Positions 8,602-18,565 of a DNA stretch of 64,000 nucleotides are shown here, in pieces; the first letter of the stretch is position 1, and each line of letters starts with the position of its first letter. Under the pieces are notes generated by a model. The model ran no database searches, was not told the DNA's origin, and saw only the letters and a program-made list of their open reading frames with translations. A program made the translations under genes and the position numbers. The stretch spans positions 62,001 through 126,000 of the forward strand of contig JAWXBR010000054.1 in NCBI GenBank assembly GCA_034440235.1. Reading direction: 5' to 3'. The stretch comes from JAWXBR01 sp034440235. GTDB lineage: Bacteria; Bacteroidota; Ignavibacteria; Kapaibacteriales; Kapaibacteriaceae.

Positions 8602-11600
8602 ATGAAGCGTTTTGAGACAATTTTACGAGCGGCGTTGATGGTCACGTGCATTGCAGTAACAACTGCTCTGGCTACGGCGCAGACGCTGAATGTGTACAAT
8701 GTCAACACATCTAATTTTCCTAAGATCAAGGCCGATTATGTCGCCTTCGATGCAACTGGAAATCCTATCAGCGGACTCACCGCCGCAGACTTCCGTGTTA
8801 GCGAGACACCTCAGGGTAGTACGGCACGCGATGTTACCGCATCGATAACGCATGCTTGCGAGACAATTGTCGGAGATCCAGCGGCAAGTATTGTGCTAGT
8901 GGTAGACAATAGCAATTCGATGAGTGCCGAAGTAAACGGAAAACAGCGGTTCAAGTATGTGCAGGAAGCACTGAAATCGTTTATCGGACGCGTGAAATTC
9001 AACGGCGAGACTTCGATTTCTATTATCTCTTTCAGCGGCAATAGTGTACTCGTTGCAGACTGGCAAACCACTGCTCTTCCGTTGACTACAGCAATCGACA
9101 CGATGAAGATCGGTACCGCAACGCGGTACGAAGCTGCCTTTGAAAGCATCCCGAACCTTTACGATCAGTTCTTGTCGCGCAAACCAACGATTCCGAAGTA
9201 TGTATTCTTCTTAACCGATGGTACACCGAACCCGTTGATGGACAAACCGAATGAATTTGTTGCACGCAACATACAGAAGTGTAATGCTGCTGGTATTCGT
9301 GTTTTTGCGATCACGATTCTTGAGACACAGGCACATTACACGATTGAACAAATCGCTAAAGGTACGGGCGGCAAGTCTATCGTTACGACAGAAGATAAAC
9401 TTGTTGACTTGTATGGCCTACTCGCTCTCGAAACACAAGTGCGTAGCCTTTGCAGCATCGAATGGACGTCTCCGTACGTCTGCGTAGAACAACACAGAAA
9501 TCGCACTGCTACGATCACCCTCTTGAGAGGCACAAATCCTACAGCTACGATTGGTTTCACGACGCCACCTAATTCACTTGCATCGGTAACGGTGTCCGAT
9601 CCTGTCCTGTTTGTTGGCGACCCAAACCCGAATTCAAGTGCGCTTGCAATCGTAACGATAACTGCCAACGGTGCGCCATTACGAGTGGACAATTTTTCAC
9701 TGAATCCGTCTACCTACTTCACTGTTGTAGACTGGAACGTTGATGCGCCAACACCTACGTTTGCGCCGTTCACGTTAGGTGCAGGACAGTCACGACGCAT
9801 TCGCGTGCAATTCACGCAGGGACCGACAAAAACATTCCGTCAAGCATCTCTAAGTCTTGTGGGTAGTCCGTGCCCCCCAACAATTGTGCTCGTTGCAGGT
9901 ACTGGCCTCGTCACGCTGCAATCCCCAATTGGAGGAGAGCTTTTCTCGACATGCGACACAGTAACGATTAAATGGGCAGGTGTTCTACCAACGCAGCCAG
10001 TAACATTAAAATACTCGGATGATGATGGTGCTACCTATCCAAACATTATTGCAAATAATGCGACCGGACTTTCATACAAATGGTTGCCGCCTCAGCCAGG
10101 CGTTCGGTACCGAGTTCAGGTTAGTGTCTCGCCTGCAAAGCAATATCAATGGGGCAAGGGATTTGGCGGTCCCGATAATGAGACAGCTTCCTCGATAGCA
10201 GTTTGCCAAGACGGTAGTAAGGTGTATGCATCAGGTTATTTTGATGGTCCCGCCAAGTTTGGGAACCTTCCTCCAGTTGCAAATGCAGCGGGCGACACCG
10301 AAGGATATTTCCTAGAACTCGATAGCGATGGCAACGTCGTCAGACTCGTTACACTAGAAGGCTCAGCATCGAACGACGAACGTATCATTGGTGTCATTAC
10401 CGACAACGAATGCAACTACTACGTTGCTGGGTACTTCAGTAGTCCGAATGCAAACTTCGGCACGTTCCCGCTACAGCTTCCGAATCTTACGACACGTGCG
10501 ATGTTCATTTACAAATTCAACCAATCAGGTTCGCTGATATGGAATGGCAACGCTTGGGGCGACGGTGCTCGTGCTTCATCTGTTGACTGCACCAACCTCG
10601 GGATTCGGTATGTCAGTGGTCAGCCTGTTGTTGTAGTGGTAGGAACGTTCACGCGATACATTCGAGCTGGCATCAATGCCTCGGGTATCTATGAACAGAG
10701 TGTGGGTGGTGTTGCACCACGTCCGTACTTCGTTACCTATAACGTTGCAGGCTTTCCTTCACTTGCGGCTAATTCTACTCAACCGGGTGGATACATTTAC
10801 AAGAACACAACAGTAAATGATACGAACGGTTTTACATATGAAACCGGACAGTTTTCTGGTGCAAAATCATTCGGCACTCCAGCTCAAATTACCATAGGCA
10901 GTCAGGGTGGAACAGATGTGTTTGCTGCAAAGCAAGGTGCACCGCCAAGCAGTTCTGCATCCTCTGCAGCCTCATTCTCTGTCAAAGCTCCTGCGCTGTC
11001 GTTCACGATAACGAAGGCGGTAATGAACCCTATCGCACAGGGTCAGAGAATCAACACGTCGTTCACTGGAATCTTAAAAAACACAGGTGATTTTCCTGTA
11101 GTTCTAACAAAGACGTCTATATCCGGACTCTTCCCTGCCGATTTCATTCTGCTAACAACTGTGGTTGGCACACGACTTAATCCTGGCGAGTCTATCAGTC
11201 TTGAATTCGAATTCGCACCAACAGGTACTGGAATTCGCAGCGCACAACTTCGCGTCGAAGGGTCGTGCGGCACAAGCTCAACTGTCGAACTCGAAGGCAA
11301 AGGTCTTCCACCATGCGTGTGGGCTGTAGTCTCGGATACGTCGATTGGCAAGTTTGCTCTTGGCCAATCTGGGTCGCGCGCAATCGCATGTGTGCTGAGA
11401 AATGATGGACCTAATCTGCTACGTGGTACACTTTCGATTACGGGTGATGTTGGAGAGATTCAAATCACATCACCAGAAGCTCCTGCTCCGGGAATGACAT
11501 TTGCGTTAGCGCCGAACGGCGGTTGTTTGACACTGGCAATTAATGTTGTACCTACATCTGGTGGCACTAAATCTGTTAAGCTTGGTTATGGATTACTAAC

Positions 11601-13329
11601 CGAGTGTGGCGTGCCAGAAACAACCATTTCGGCCCTTGTAGTCGAACCGCGAGTCGCGATTGATACAGTAGATCTCGGACCCAGACGCCTCTTAACACAG
11701 ACCGACACGGCACTGTATGTACGCAATCTCAATACCGACGATGCTGTTATCACCGCCATGCGAACTGTAGATGCTAACGATCCAAATTTCCCGATCGTTG
11801 CACTGCCAGTACTTACAACACCAATAACGTTACGTCCATCAGAAGTTCTGCGCATCCCCGTCACCTACGTTCCGCAAGACCGCGCGGCACACGCAGTGCG
11901 TGTATTCGTGACAGTACAAGGACAGGCCGCCGAGCTCGAAGGACTTGTTATGGGGTCGGGTTTCCTTGCAGCAATTGCAGCGACAGGATTTGACTTTGGT
12001 CCGTGGACCGTCAACTCGCCAACACCCTGTCCTATCATAGGTACTGTTACGATAGACAACACCGATGCTACGAGTACGCTTGTCGTTCAAGACATCGACT
12101 TCTCTACGCTCGGACCGGACTTCGTCTTGACTTCACCGATTCCGACCTATCCAATTACAATCCTCCCTAACGACCCACCTGTTTCGTTTAACATTCAGTT
12201 CACACCAAAGACTGTTGGGTTAATTACGAGGCAAGTGTGCATTACTCACGAAGCAAAACCAGGTCCGGGTCCACTCCCTCCGTATGCAAATACGTGCGTC
12301 GATGTTATCGGAATGGGCATCTCTGGCTCTGCATTAGTTCTTCCACCGTTTGGTAACGTTCTCACGTGTGCAACGAAGACTCAAATCGTACCAATTACGA
12401 ATCCAAATCCTTCGCTTCCGTTGCAATGCCAACCGGCCGTCGCAACTGGTGATGTCGGAGTGTTTACGATTTCAGAACCAGGTGCGTTCACCATTCCTCC
12501 GGGGCAGACCTACAACATGACCGTTGTGTTCGCTCCCCTTGCTCCGGGCAACTTTGCCGCATCGTTTACAATTGCAAACGATCAGAGCCTCGATTTAACG
12601 ATCATTACATCTGGCAGTGGTATTACAACACCTGCGGACTTCCGCTTCAACACAATACCTGAGGGTGTCATTGGAAACGGAGTAGCAACGCCGATTAACG
12701 TAACGGTCGGTAATCTCGATACTGTACACATCTCAGAAGTTGTTCTAACAATTTCGCATCCGAGAGACTTTCTTCGCTTCGCACTCTTTACGCAGCCCGA
12801 ACAGACCGGCTGGAGCTTTGTTGCAGACGTTTCTGTTGCTGGACAAGTGACTATTACTGGAACTGCTAAAACACCTGTAACCACGTTGGTGAGCGGACCC
12901 TTCGTAACACCCGTATTCGATGCATTCCTAACGGCCGACGCAGTGCTGCCAGTAACTCTCGATGCTGCAATTGCATTGCCCTGTGTTGTTGCCTCTGGTG
13001 ATAACAGCGGCATTGCGATGAAGCTCGTGTGTTCGTCGCGTAGCCGTCTGGTGCGCCTTGGCTCATCGCAGTTTGCCATGAGTGTTCCTATGCCGAATCC
13101 AGCGACTGATAGAACTGTTGTTTCGTATTCAACTGGCATCGAAGGGTCTACAACATTCGAAGTTGTCGATCAGGTCGGCAACGTTGTGAAAACAATTGCA
13201 ACCGAGTCTGCACCAAGTGCTGCATATGAACTCGATCTACAGACCGATGATCTTGGAACCGGCATCTATTATCTTCGCATGCAAAGTGGGCCGTTCTCAG
13301 CAACGCGCACGCTACACGTCATCCGTTAA
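8602..13329 (+). CDS. Large secreted VWA / choice-of-anchor protein with T9SS sorting tail
   Basis: 1575 residues. A signal peptide (1-27, ending ATAQ) is followed by a von Willebrand A domain (about 95-275) with a MIDAS-like DNSNSMS and FFLTDGTPNP. Next come beta-sandwich modules of the ASPM/SPD-2/Hydin (choice-of-anchor D) kind at about 300-440, 790-1450. Near 510-780 lies a WGKGFGG-started propeller-like segment with SBBP-type repeats. The last ~75 residues (PMPNPATDRTVVSY to YYLRMQSGPFSATRTLHVIR) form a type IX secretion C-terminal domain. It is likely exported through the outer membrane and anchored or released as an adhesive surface protein. GGAG lies 8 bases before the ATG. Function beyond export and adhesion is not known. 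Confidence 0.85.
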   Translation: MKRFETILRAALMVTCIAVTTALATAQTLNVYNVNTSNFPKIKADYVAFDATGNPISGLTAADFRVSETPQGSTARDVTASITHACETIVGDPAASIVLVVDNSNSMSAEVNGKQRFKYVQEALKSFIGRVKFNGETSISIISFSGNSVLVADWQTTALPLTTAIDTMKIGTATRYEAAFESIPNLYDQFLSRKPTIPKYVFFLTDGTPNPLMDKPNEFVARNIQKCNAAGIRVFAITILETQAHYTIEQIAKGTGGKSIVTTEDKLVDLYGLLALETQVRSLCSIEWTSPYVCVEQHRNRTATITLLRGTNPTATIGFTTPPNSLASVTVSDPVLFVGDPNPNSSALAIVTITANGAPLRVDNFSLNPSTYFTVVDWNVDAPTPTFAPFTLGAGQSRRIRVQFTQGPTKTFRQASLSLVGSPCPPTIVLVAGTGLVTLQSPIGGELFSTCDTVTIKWAGVLPTQPVTLKYSDDDGATYPNIIANNATGLSYKWLPPQPGVRYRVQVSVSPAKQYQWGKGFGGPDNETASSIAVCQDGSKVYASGYFDGPAKFGNLPPVANAAGDTEGYFLELDSDGNVVRLVTLEGSASNDERIIGVITDNECNYYVAGYFSSPNANFGTFPLQLPNLTTRAMFIYKFNQSGSLIWNGNAWGDGARASSVDCTNLGIRYVSGQPVVVVVGTFTRYIRAGINASGIYEQSVGGVAPRPYFVTYNVAGFPSLAANSTQPGGYIYKNTTVNDTNGFTYETGQFSGAKSFGTPAQITIGSQGGTDVFAAKQGAPPSSSASSAASFSVKAPALSFTITKAVMNPIAQGQRINTSFTGILKNTGDFPVVLTKTSISGLFPADFILLTTVVGTRLNPGESISLEFEFAPTGTGIRSAQLRVEGSCGTSSTVELEGKGLPPCVWAVVSDTSIGKFALGQSGSRAIACVLRNDGPNLLRGTLSITGDVGEIQITSPEAPAPGMTFALAPNGGCLTLAINVVPTSGGTKSVKLGYGLLTECGVPETTISALVVEPRVAIDTVDLGPRRLLTQTDTALYVRNLNTDDAVITAMRTVDANDPNFPIVALPVLTTPITLRPSEVLRIPVTYVPQDRAAHAVRVFVTVQGQAAELEGLVMGSGFLAAIAATGFDFGPWTVNSPTPCPIIGTVTIDNTDATSTLVVQDIDFSTLGPDFVLTSPIPTYPITILPNDPPVSFNIQFTPKTVGLITRQVCITHEAKPGPGPLPPYANTCVDVIGMGISGSALVLPPFGNVLTCATKTQIVPITNPNPSLPLQCQPAVATGDVGVFTISEPGAFTIPPGQTYNMTVVFAPLAPGNFAASFTIANDQSLDLTIITSGSGITTPADFRFNTIPEGVIGNGVATPINVTVGNLDTVHISEVVLTISHPRDFLRFALFTQPEQTGWSFVADVSVAGQVTITGTAKTPVTTLVSGPFVTPVFDAFLTADAVLPVTLDAAIALPCVVASGDNSGIAMKLVCSSRSRLVRLGSSQFAMSVPMPNPATDRTVVSYSTGIEGSTTFEVVDQVGNVVKTIATESAPSAAYELDLQTDDLGTGIYYLRMQSGPFSATRTLHVIR

Positions 13330-13344
13330 AACAAGCAGGGACAA

Positions 13345-14409
13345 ATGACCGACAGCATTGTTGAGGCACTAGGCGACAAAGCCGATTACTTTCTGAATCA
13401 TCAATGCACGACCATTCCCCGAGAGCAGATTCACCTGCCTTCGGGGAATGCTGTGCAGCGTCTGTACGGTCCAACAGACCGTAACAACCGCGTACTCTCG
13501 AACCTTCAGCGTATACTTTCGACTGGCAGGCTTGGCAACACGGGTTACGTTTCTATTCTCCCGGTCGATCAAGGCATAGAGCATAGTGCAGGGGCGAGCT
13601 TTGCCAAGAACCCGGCGTACTTCGATCCTGAGAACATTGTAACGCTTGCTCTTGAAGGGGGCTGCAACGCTGTCGCGTCCACCTTCGGTGTCCTCGGCTC
13701 CGTTGCACGGAACTATGCACATCGCATTCCCTTTATCGTCAAGCTCAATCACAATCAGTTGCTTACGTACCCAAATACGTTCGACCAGATCATGTTCGGA
13801 ACAGTAGAGCAGGCGTTTGATATGGGCGCAGCGGCCGTCGGTGCTACCATCTACTTCGGCTCTGAAGAAAGTGGACGTCAGATTGTAGAAGTAAGCGAAG
13901 CATTTGCTCTGGCTCACGAGCTCGGAATGGCAACCATACTGTGGTGTTATCTGCGAAACTCGGCGTTCAAGAAAGACAAAGATTACCATGTTGCGGCAGA
14001 TCTGACCGGACAAGCCAATCATCTTGGTGTAACGCTTGGCGCAGACATCATCAAGCAGAAGCTCCCAGAAAATAACGGCGGCTTTGAAGCGCTAAACATG
14101 GGAGGCTCTAGCTACGGCAAACTCGACAAACGCATGTACACAGAATTGGCAACCGATCATCCGATCGATCTCACACGATACCAAGTTGCGAACTGCTATA
14201 TGGGTCGCATCGGACTTATCAACTCAGGTGGCGCTTCTGGAGAAAACGATTTCAGCGAAGCAATAACCACTGCAGTGATAAACAAACGTGCCGGCGGCAT
14301 GGGTCTAATCAGCGGACGCAAGGCCTTTCAGCGTCCGATGCCGGAAGGTATCAAGCTCCTAAATGCAATTCAGGACGTTTACCTTAGCGACGCTGTGACG
14401 GTGGCCTAA
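13345..14409 (+). CDS. fbaB: Class I (DhnA-type) fructose-bisphosphate aldolase
   Basis: 354 residues, cytoplasmic, reversible cleavage of fructose-1,6-bisphosphate in glycolysis/gluconeogenesis. ILPVDQGIEHS near residue 71 and the Schiff-base lysine in GADIIKQKLPE near 230 identify the archaeal/DhnA class I family rather than the zinc class II enzyme. Late SGGASGENDF and SGRKAFQRP phosphate-binding loops are intact. Its TAA overlaps the ATG of the ABC transporter by one base. Confidence 0.93.
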   Translation: MTDSIVEALGDKADYFLNHQCTTIPREQIHLPSGNAVQRLYGPTDRNNRVLSNLQRILSTGRLGNTGYVSILPVDQGIEHSAGASFAKNPAYFDPENIVTLALEGGCNAVASTFGVLGSVARNYAHRIPFIVKLNHNQLLTYPNTFDQIMFGTVEQAFDMGAAAVGATIYFGSEESGRQIVEVSEAFALAHELGMATILWCYLRNSAFKKDKDYHVAADLTGQANHLGVTLGADIIKQKLPENNGGFEALNMGGSSYGKLDKRMYTELATDHPIDLTRYQVANCYMGRIGLINSGGASGENDFSEAITTAVINKRAGGMGLISGRKAFQRPMPEGIKLLNAIQDVYLSDAVTVA

Positions 14410-16178
14410 TGGCCGAGACCAAACCACGCGCAGGTGCCTTACGAGAACTCCGCCGCCTCGTACCCTATCTCAAGAACTATAAAACCCTCGTTTTCTGGGG
14501 TCTTGTCTTTATTACAGCATCGAACATCTGCTCGACAAGCATACCTCGCATCATCGGCCATGTAATTGATGCGCTTAAGCTGCCCACGATTTCGACAGAT
14601 GCCGTTTCATGGCTGTTATTGCAAGTACTAGGTCTAACGATAGGTAGCGGCTTATTCATGTTTGCGACGCGACGTACAATTATTGTGATGTCGCGACGCA
14701 TCGAAGAGGACTTGCGAAACGACTACGTTAACGCACTGCAAAATCAGGCGCAGAAGTTTTATCACGACCGATCGACAGGGTCGTTGCTTGCATTATTTAC
14801 AAATGACATTGGAGCGGTTCGGGAGTTTATCGGACCCGCTGTGATGTACACGGCGAATACCATAACAACCTTTGCATTTGCGTTAACGTGGATGATAATG
14901 CTAAACGGTTGGCTCACACTTGCCATCGTTGTTCCGGTGCCGATCATTGCACTCGTCACGTATCGTCTCGGAAAGAAAATCCACGAGAACTATCGTTCTG
15001 TGCAGGAGCAGTACGAGCTAGTGACTACGCATGCGCAAGAGACGTTTTCTGGTGTTCGTGTTGTGCGCGCCTATTCGCGTCAGCAACATGAAAGCGATTC
15101 GTTTAAAGACATCAACCGCAACTACTACGCACGCAGTATGCGTCTGGCTCGGGTGAACTCTTTGCTCATGCCTTCGATGATGGTATTGTTCAATCTCACG
15201 TATCTAATTGTTCTCGGTGTAGGGGGCTATTCGGTTATTACCAGTGCACTCACTATTGGTCAACTGACACAATTCTTTATCTACTTAAACCAGCTTCTAT
15301 GGCCGATTGCGGCCATTGGTTGGGTTACGGGCATGATTCAGCGCGGTGCGGCTTCTATGGGTCGACTTGGTGCAATTATCGACCACGTACCTGTCGTTCG
15401 TAATGCAGACAACGTCACGCCCCTTTCTGAGCCCCTTAAGGGCATTGTCACATTCGATGATGTGTCGTTGGTGTATTCGGGACAACGGCCTGTGCTCGAC
15501 CACATCGCGTTGCATGTTCCTGCAGCCTCATCGCTTGGTATTGTAGGGCAGGTTGGCAGTGGCAAGACTTCGCTTGTGAACCTTATTCCGCGACTTTATG
15601 ACGTAACCACAGGCACCGTGATGGTTGATGGCGTAGACGTCCGCGAACTCTCACTAGAGGTGCTACGTGGTGGCATTGCCGTCGTACCACAGGAGTCGTT
15701 TTTATTCAGTGAAACGATTCGTGAAAACATTCGCTTTGGGCGTCCCGCCGCAACCGACGACGAAGTACTTGCTGCCTCGCGCATAGCACAACTCGACCCT
15801 GATGTGCAGTCGCTTCCAAATGGGTACGACACGATTGTCGGAGAACGAGGCATTACACTTTCGGGTGGACAAAAACAGCGTACAGCCATGGCTCGGGCTA
15901 TTCTTGCACGTCCTGCCATTCTCATCCTTGACGATTCGCTTTCAGCAGTCGACACCGATACCGAATCGCGCATTCTTGACGGCTTAAAAGACGTCATGAT
16001 AGGTCGTACCACAATTCTTATTGCACATCGCATCTCAACGATCAAAGGCTGCGATTCCATTATCGTTCTCGATCGTGGTCGGATTGTAGAAGAAGGATCA
16101 CACGACGAGCTCTTGGCTCTCCGCGGTCTCTATGCAGACATGTTCGAACGTCAACAACTCGAAGAACTCATTGCCTGA
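14409..16178 (+). CDS. ABC exporter, fused membrane and ATPase domains
   Basis: 589 residues: six transmembrane helices (about 30-310) followed by a nucleotide-binding domain. Walker A is GQVGSGKTS near 380, the signature is LSGGQKQR near 482, Walker B is AILILDDSLSAVD near 502 and the switch histidine is IAHRIST near 538. It forms a homo- or heterodimer like MsbA/MdlB; lipid or drug export is likely but the substrate is not recognisable. It is tightly coupled to the aldolase gene. The 3' end is involved in a junction duplication with the next gene. Confidence 0.92.
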   Translation: MAETKPRAGALRELRRLVPYLKNYKTLVFWGLVFITASNICSTSIPRIIGHVIDALKLPTISTDAVSWLLLQVLGLTIGSGLFMFATRRTIIVMSRRIEEDLRNDYVNALQNQAQKFYHDRSTGSLLALFTNDIGAVREFIGPAVMYTANTITTFAFALTWMIMLNGWLTLAIVVPVPIIALVTYRLGKKIHENYRSVQEQYELVTTHAQETFSGVRVVRAYSRQQHESDSFKDINRNYYARSMRLARVNSLLMPSMMVLFNLTYLIVLGVGGYSVITSALTIGQLTQFFIYLNQLLWPIAAIGWVTGMIQRGAASMGRLGAIIDHVPVVRNADNVTPLSEPLKGIVTFDDVSLVYSGQRPVLDHIALHVPAASSLGIVGQVGSGKTSLVNLIPRLYDVTTGTVMVDGVDVRELSLEVLRGGIAVVPQESFLFSETIRENIRFGRPAATDDEVLAASRIAQLDPDVQSLPNGYDTIVGERGITLSGGQKQRTAMARAILARPAILILDDSLSAVDTDTESRILDGLKDVMIGRTTILIAHRISTIKGCDSIIVLDRGRIVEEGSHDELLALRGLYADMFERQQLEELIA

Positions 16179-16239
16179 TTTTATAGTGAGCTCGTTATTG
16201 CTCTTTGTTTAGAGAAAAACTTATTGCCTGATTGCTACG
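16161..16239 (+). repeat. Repeated junction between ABC exporter and CBS genes
   Basis: AACTCATTGCCTGATT, which includes the ABC exporter stop (16165-16180), recurs with one change at 16218-16233 just before the CBS start, 53 bp away. The stretch between (16186-16212) looks like a third, strongly diverged copy, which would make the period about 26 bp. The repeat leaves a relic in-frame-looking end of the exporter directly before the next gene. Confidence 0.7.
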
Positions 16240-16240
16240 C

Positions 16241-17602
16241 ATGAATGTACACGAGAACATCCTAAGTCTGATTGGCAACACACCACTTGTGCGCCTTAAC
16301 TCGATAACGCGTGGTGTTAGTGCACCCATTTACGTCAAGCTCGAAAGTCGCAATCCTGGCGGTAGCGTTAAAGACCGAATAGGCATTGCCATGCTCGAGG
16401 CAGCAGAACGCGACGGCCGCATCAAGCCAGGCGCGTTAATCATAGAGCCCACAAGTGGCAACACTGGAATTGGTCTTGCTCTCGCATCGCGGCTAAAAGG
16501 CTATAGCTGTCTGTTCGTGATGACCGATAAGGCGTCTCAGGAGCGTGTGCGTTATCTGAAGGCGTTAGGAGCTGACGTATTGATTGTTTCGAGTGCTGCA
16601 AAGATGACGTCACCAGAGTACTACTGGAATACTGCCAAACGATTAAGCGAAGAGCTGCCAAACGCCATCATGCTTAACCAGTATGACAATCCCGCTAACC
16701 CCGACATTCACGAGGCTACGACGGGTCCGGAAATCTGGCGCGACACCGATGGCACCATCACCCATTACATTGGCAGCATCGGCACAGGTGGCACGATCAG
16801 TGGGGTCGGACGCTTTCTGAAGAAGAAAGACAAAAACATTAAGGTCATCGCTGCCGATCCGATGGGCTCGTCTATTAAGACATTCAAAGACACCGGACGC
16901 CTTGTTGAAGCACTCCCCTACCTGATCGAGGGTGTAGGCCAGGAACGCATTCCGGGCAATCTCGACCTAACTGTAATAGATGAGATTATAAACATTTCAG
17001 ATAAAGATGCCTTTATCACAGCTCGTGCATTGGCGCGCGAAGAAGGCATTTTCTGTGGTGGGTCTTCAGGAATGATTATTGCGTGCGCATTGCGTGTTGC
17101 CAAGCTACTTCCTGCAGACGCATGTGTTGTGGCAACGGTATGTGATACTGGCGAGCGATACCTTACCAAGCATCACAACGACGAGTGGTTGAAAGAAAAT
17201 GACCTTCTTGACAAAGATCGTTTTATGATGCGTGACGTACTTGCAGCAAAGCGCACTCGTGGTACGTTGCCCGCTCTCGTGCATGTAACACCCGATGGTA
17301 CGTTACAAGATGCGTTGTCGTTAATGCAATCACACGAAGTAAGCGACATGCCTGTAATCGACGGCGATGAATTAGTCGGCACTGCACGCGAAAACAAGCT
17401 CATGTCGGCAGTGATCGAGAATCGCCAGGCATTAACGCGCACCGTTCGCGAATTCATGGAAGCACCAGCCCCAATTATAGATGCGCACGCAGATATATCG
17501 AAAGGCATAGGCCTACTGCGCAACGTCCCAATGATCGTGGTCTCGGAGTTCGGACGTCTCAGCGGCGTCATCACACGACACGACGTATTAGAGTACCTCT
17601 AG
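16241..17602 (+). CDS. cbs: Cystathionine beta-synthase with C-terminal CBS pair
   Basis: 453 residues from ATG 16241; the in-frame TTG at 16232 is judged spurious. The PLP-dependent fold II enzyme condenses serine and homocysteine. The PLP lysine is in PGGSVKDRIG near 40, the substrate loop is PTSGNTGIGLA near 70, and the phosphate-binding loop is GSIGTGGTISG near 180. Residues about 330-453 form a CBS domain pair (VTPDGTLQDALSLM and SGVITRHDVLEYL), which binds adenosyl ligands in homologues. Lack of a heme-binding N-terminus is normal for bacteria. A CBS-domain cysteine synthase is an alternative. The last 38 bp are tandemly repeated past the stop. Confidence 0.88.
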   Translation: MNVHENILSLIGNTPLVRLNSITRGVSAPIYVKLESRNPGGSVKDRIGIAMLEAAERDGRIKPGALIIEPTSGNTGIGLALASRLKGYSCLFVMTDKASQERVRYLKALGADVLIVSSAAKMTSPEYYWNTAKRLSEELPNAIMLNQYDNPANPDIHEATTGPEIWRDTDGTITHYIGSIGTGGTISGVGRFLKKKDKNIKVIAADPMGSSIKTFKDTGRLVEALPYLIEGVGQERIPGNLDLTVIDEIINISDKDAFITARALAREEGIFCGGSSGMIIACALRVAKLLPADACVVATVCDTGERYLTKHHNDEWLKENDLLDKDRFMMRDVLAAKRTRGTLPALVHVTPDGTLQDALSLMQSHEVSDMPVIDGDELVGTARENKLMSAVIENRQALTRTVREFMEAPAPIIDAHADISKGIGLLRNVPMIVVSEFGRLSGVITRHDVLEYL

Positions 17603-17678
17603 GCATCATCACACGACACGACGTACTAGAGTACCTCTAGGCGTCATCAAAAGACACGACGTTCTAGGGCATCTCTAA
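17565..17678 (+). repeat. Three 38-bp tandem copies of the cbs 3' end
   Basis: Units 17565-17602, 17603-17640 and 17641-17678. The first is the final coding segment including the TAG stop. The second matches it at 36 of 38 positions. The third is more diverged (several changes), so the array is ageing away from the gene. Copy 2 still carries the CTAG stop context. The array fills nearly the whole gap to the convergent SDR gene. Confidence 0.93.
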
Positions 17679-17709
17679 GCGCGTAGAGCCAACGCTTCTT
17701 TTACCGGAA

Positions 17710-18528
17710 CTAGCTCTTCTTCCAGTCGGTGAAATCTACTGCGTCTTCACCGCCGTCAACGCCAAGCACCTCACCGTTTATCCAGTGTGCTTCGTCGCGC
17801 ACGAGAAGGCGAATTACATCCGCAACATCTTCTGGTGTTGTTAACCTGTGATACGGATTTCGCATATGGGCGTTGTCCATGATATCTGCGTTGCCCGGAA
17901 TTTTAGCGAGCGCCGGAGTATAGGTAACGCCTGCACGAATAGTATTCGCAGTAATACTGTAAGGGGCCAGCTCGAGAGCGAGCTGACGGCAGTATGACTC
18001 CATTGCAGCCTTGGCTGCAGAAACGGCGCCGTACGACGGAAGAACGCGTGTAGAGCCAGCGCTCGTTAGGCCCAGGATGCGTCCACCCGGCGCCATCAGT
18101 CCATGCCGAACCAGGTCCTGCGTGTAGTACACCAAACTGTTTGCCATAACATCCATTGTCATCTCAAGACTCTTTAGCGAGATCGTATCAACGCCCGGGG
18201 GCGCCACAAATGGCTTGAGTGTACCAAAAGCTAACGAGTGCAGCATCAGTCGAATCGTAGCGCCCTCGTGCTTGCTAAACTCTTCCTTGATCGCAGCCAT
18301 GATCTCGGCGCGACGCTCAGCGTCTACTGCATTCACATTAAAGAAATGGTGGCGAACTCCGAGGGTCGAAAGTTCGGCCTTTATTTCATCGACGAGCTTT
18401 AGACCAGCAGCGCGGTCTAGGTGAACACCAAAAATGTGATAGCCTTCGCGGGCGAGGGCAAGTACGGTCGCGCGGCCAAAGCCACTCGATGCACCGAGGA
18501 TAAGAGCGTAACGATTCTGTGATGTCAT
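17710..18528 (-). CDS. Short-chain dehydrogenase, enoyl-ACP reductase-like
   Basis: 272 residues from ATG 18528. The Rossmann motif ILGASSGFGRATVLAL near residue 8, LHSLAFGTLKPF near 95, and the catalytic region SYGAVSAAKAAMESYCRQLALELAP near 160 (Tyr plus Lys spaced by seven) resemble the FabL/FabI branch of the SDR family, in which AFG-type loops contact the acyl chain. C-terminal INGEVLGVDGGED is a typical SDR end. Role in fatty-acid elongation is inferred; another NADPH reductase is possible. The start is supported by a TAACTTTG box ending exactly 5 bases upstream, which makes a leaderless transcript likely and rules out the GTG at 18549. Confidence 0.72.
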   Translation of the reverse strand: MTSQNRYALILGASSGFGRATVLALAREGYHIFGVHLDRAAGLKLVDEIKAELSTLGVRHHFFNVNAVDAERRAEIMAAIKEEFSKHEGATIRLMLHSLAFGTLKPFVAPPGVDTISLKSLEMTMDVMANSLVYYTQDLVRHGLMAPGGRILGLTSAGSTRVLPSYGAVSAAKAAMESYCRQLALELAPYSITANTIRAGVTYTPALAKIPGNADIMDNAHMRNPYHRLTTPEDVADVIRLLVRDEAHWINGEVLGVDGGEDAVDFTDWKKS

Positions 18529-18533
18529 GGGCG

Positions 18534-18562
18534 CAAAGTTAGGAAACACACTGCGCTGGCAA
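18534..18562 (-). promoter_or_regulatory. TTG-N18-TAACTTTG promoter of the SDR gene
   Basis: TAACTTTG (18541 to 18534, minus strand) has a TTG 18 bases upstream and is followed by CGCCC and the ATG. Bacteroidota promoters initiate about 5 bases after this box, so the mRNA is predicted to begin at the start codon. Confidence 0.65.
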
Positions 18563-18565
18563 GCA

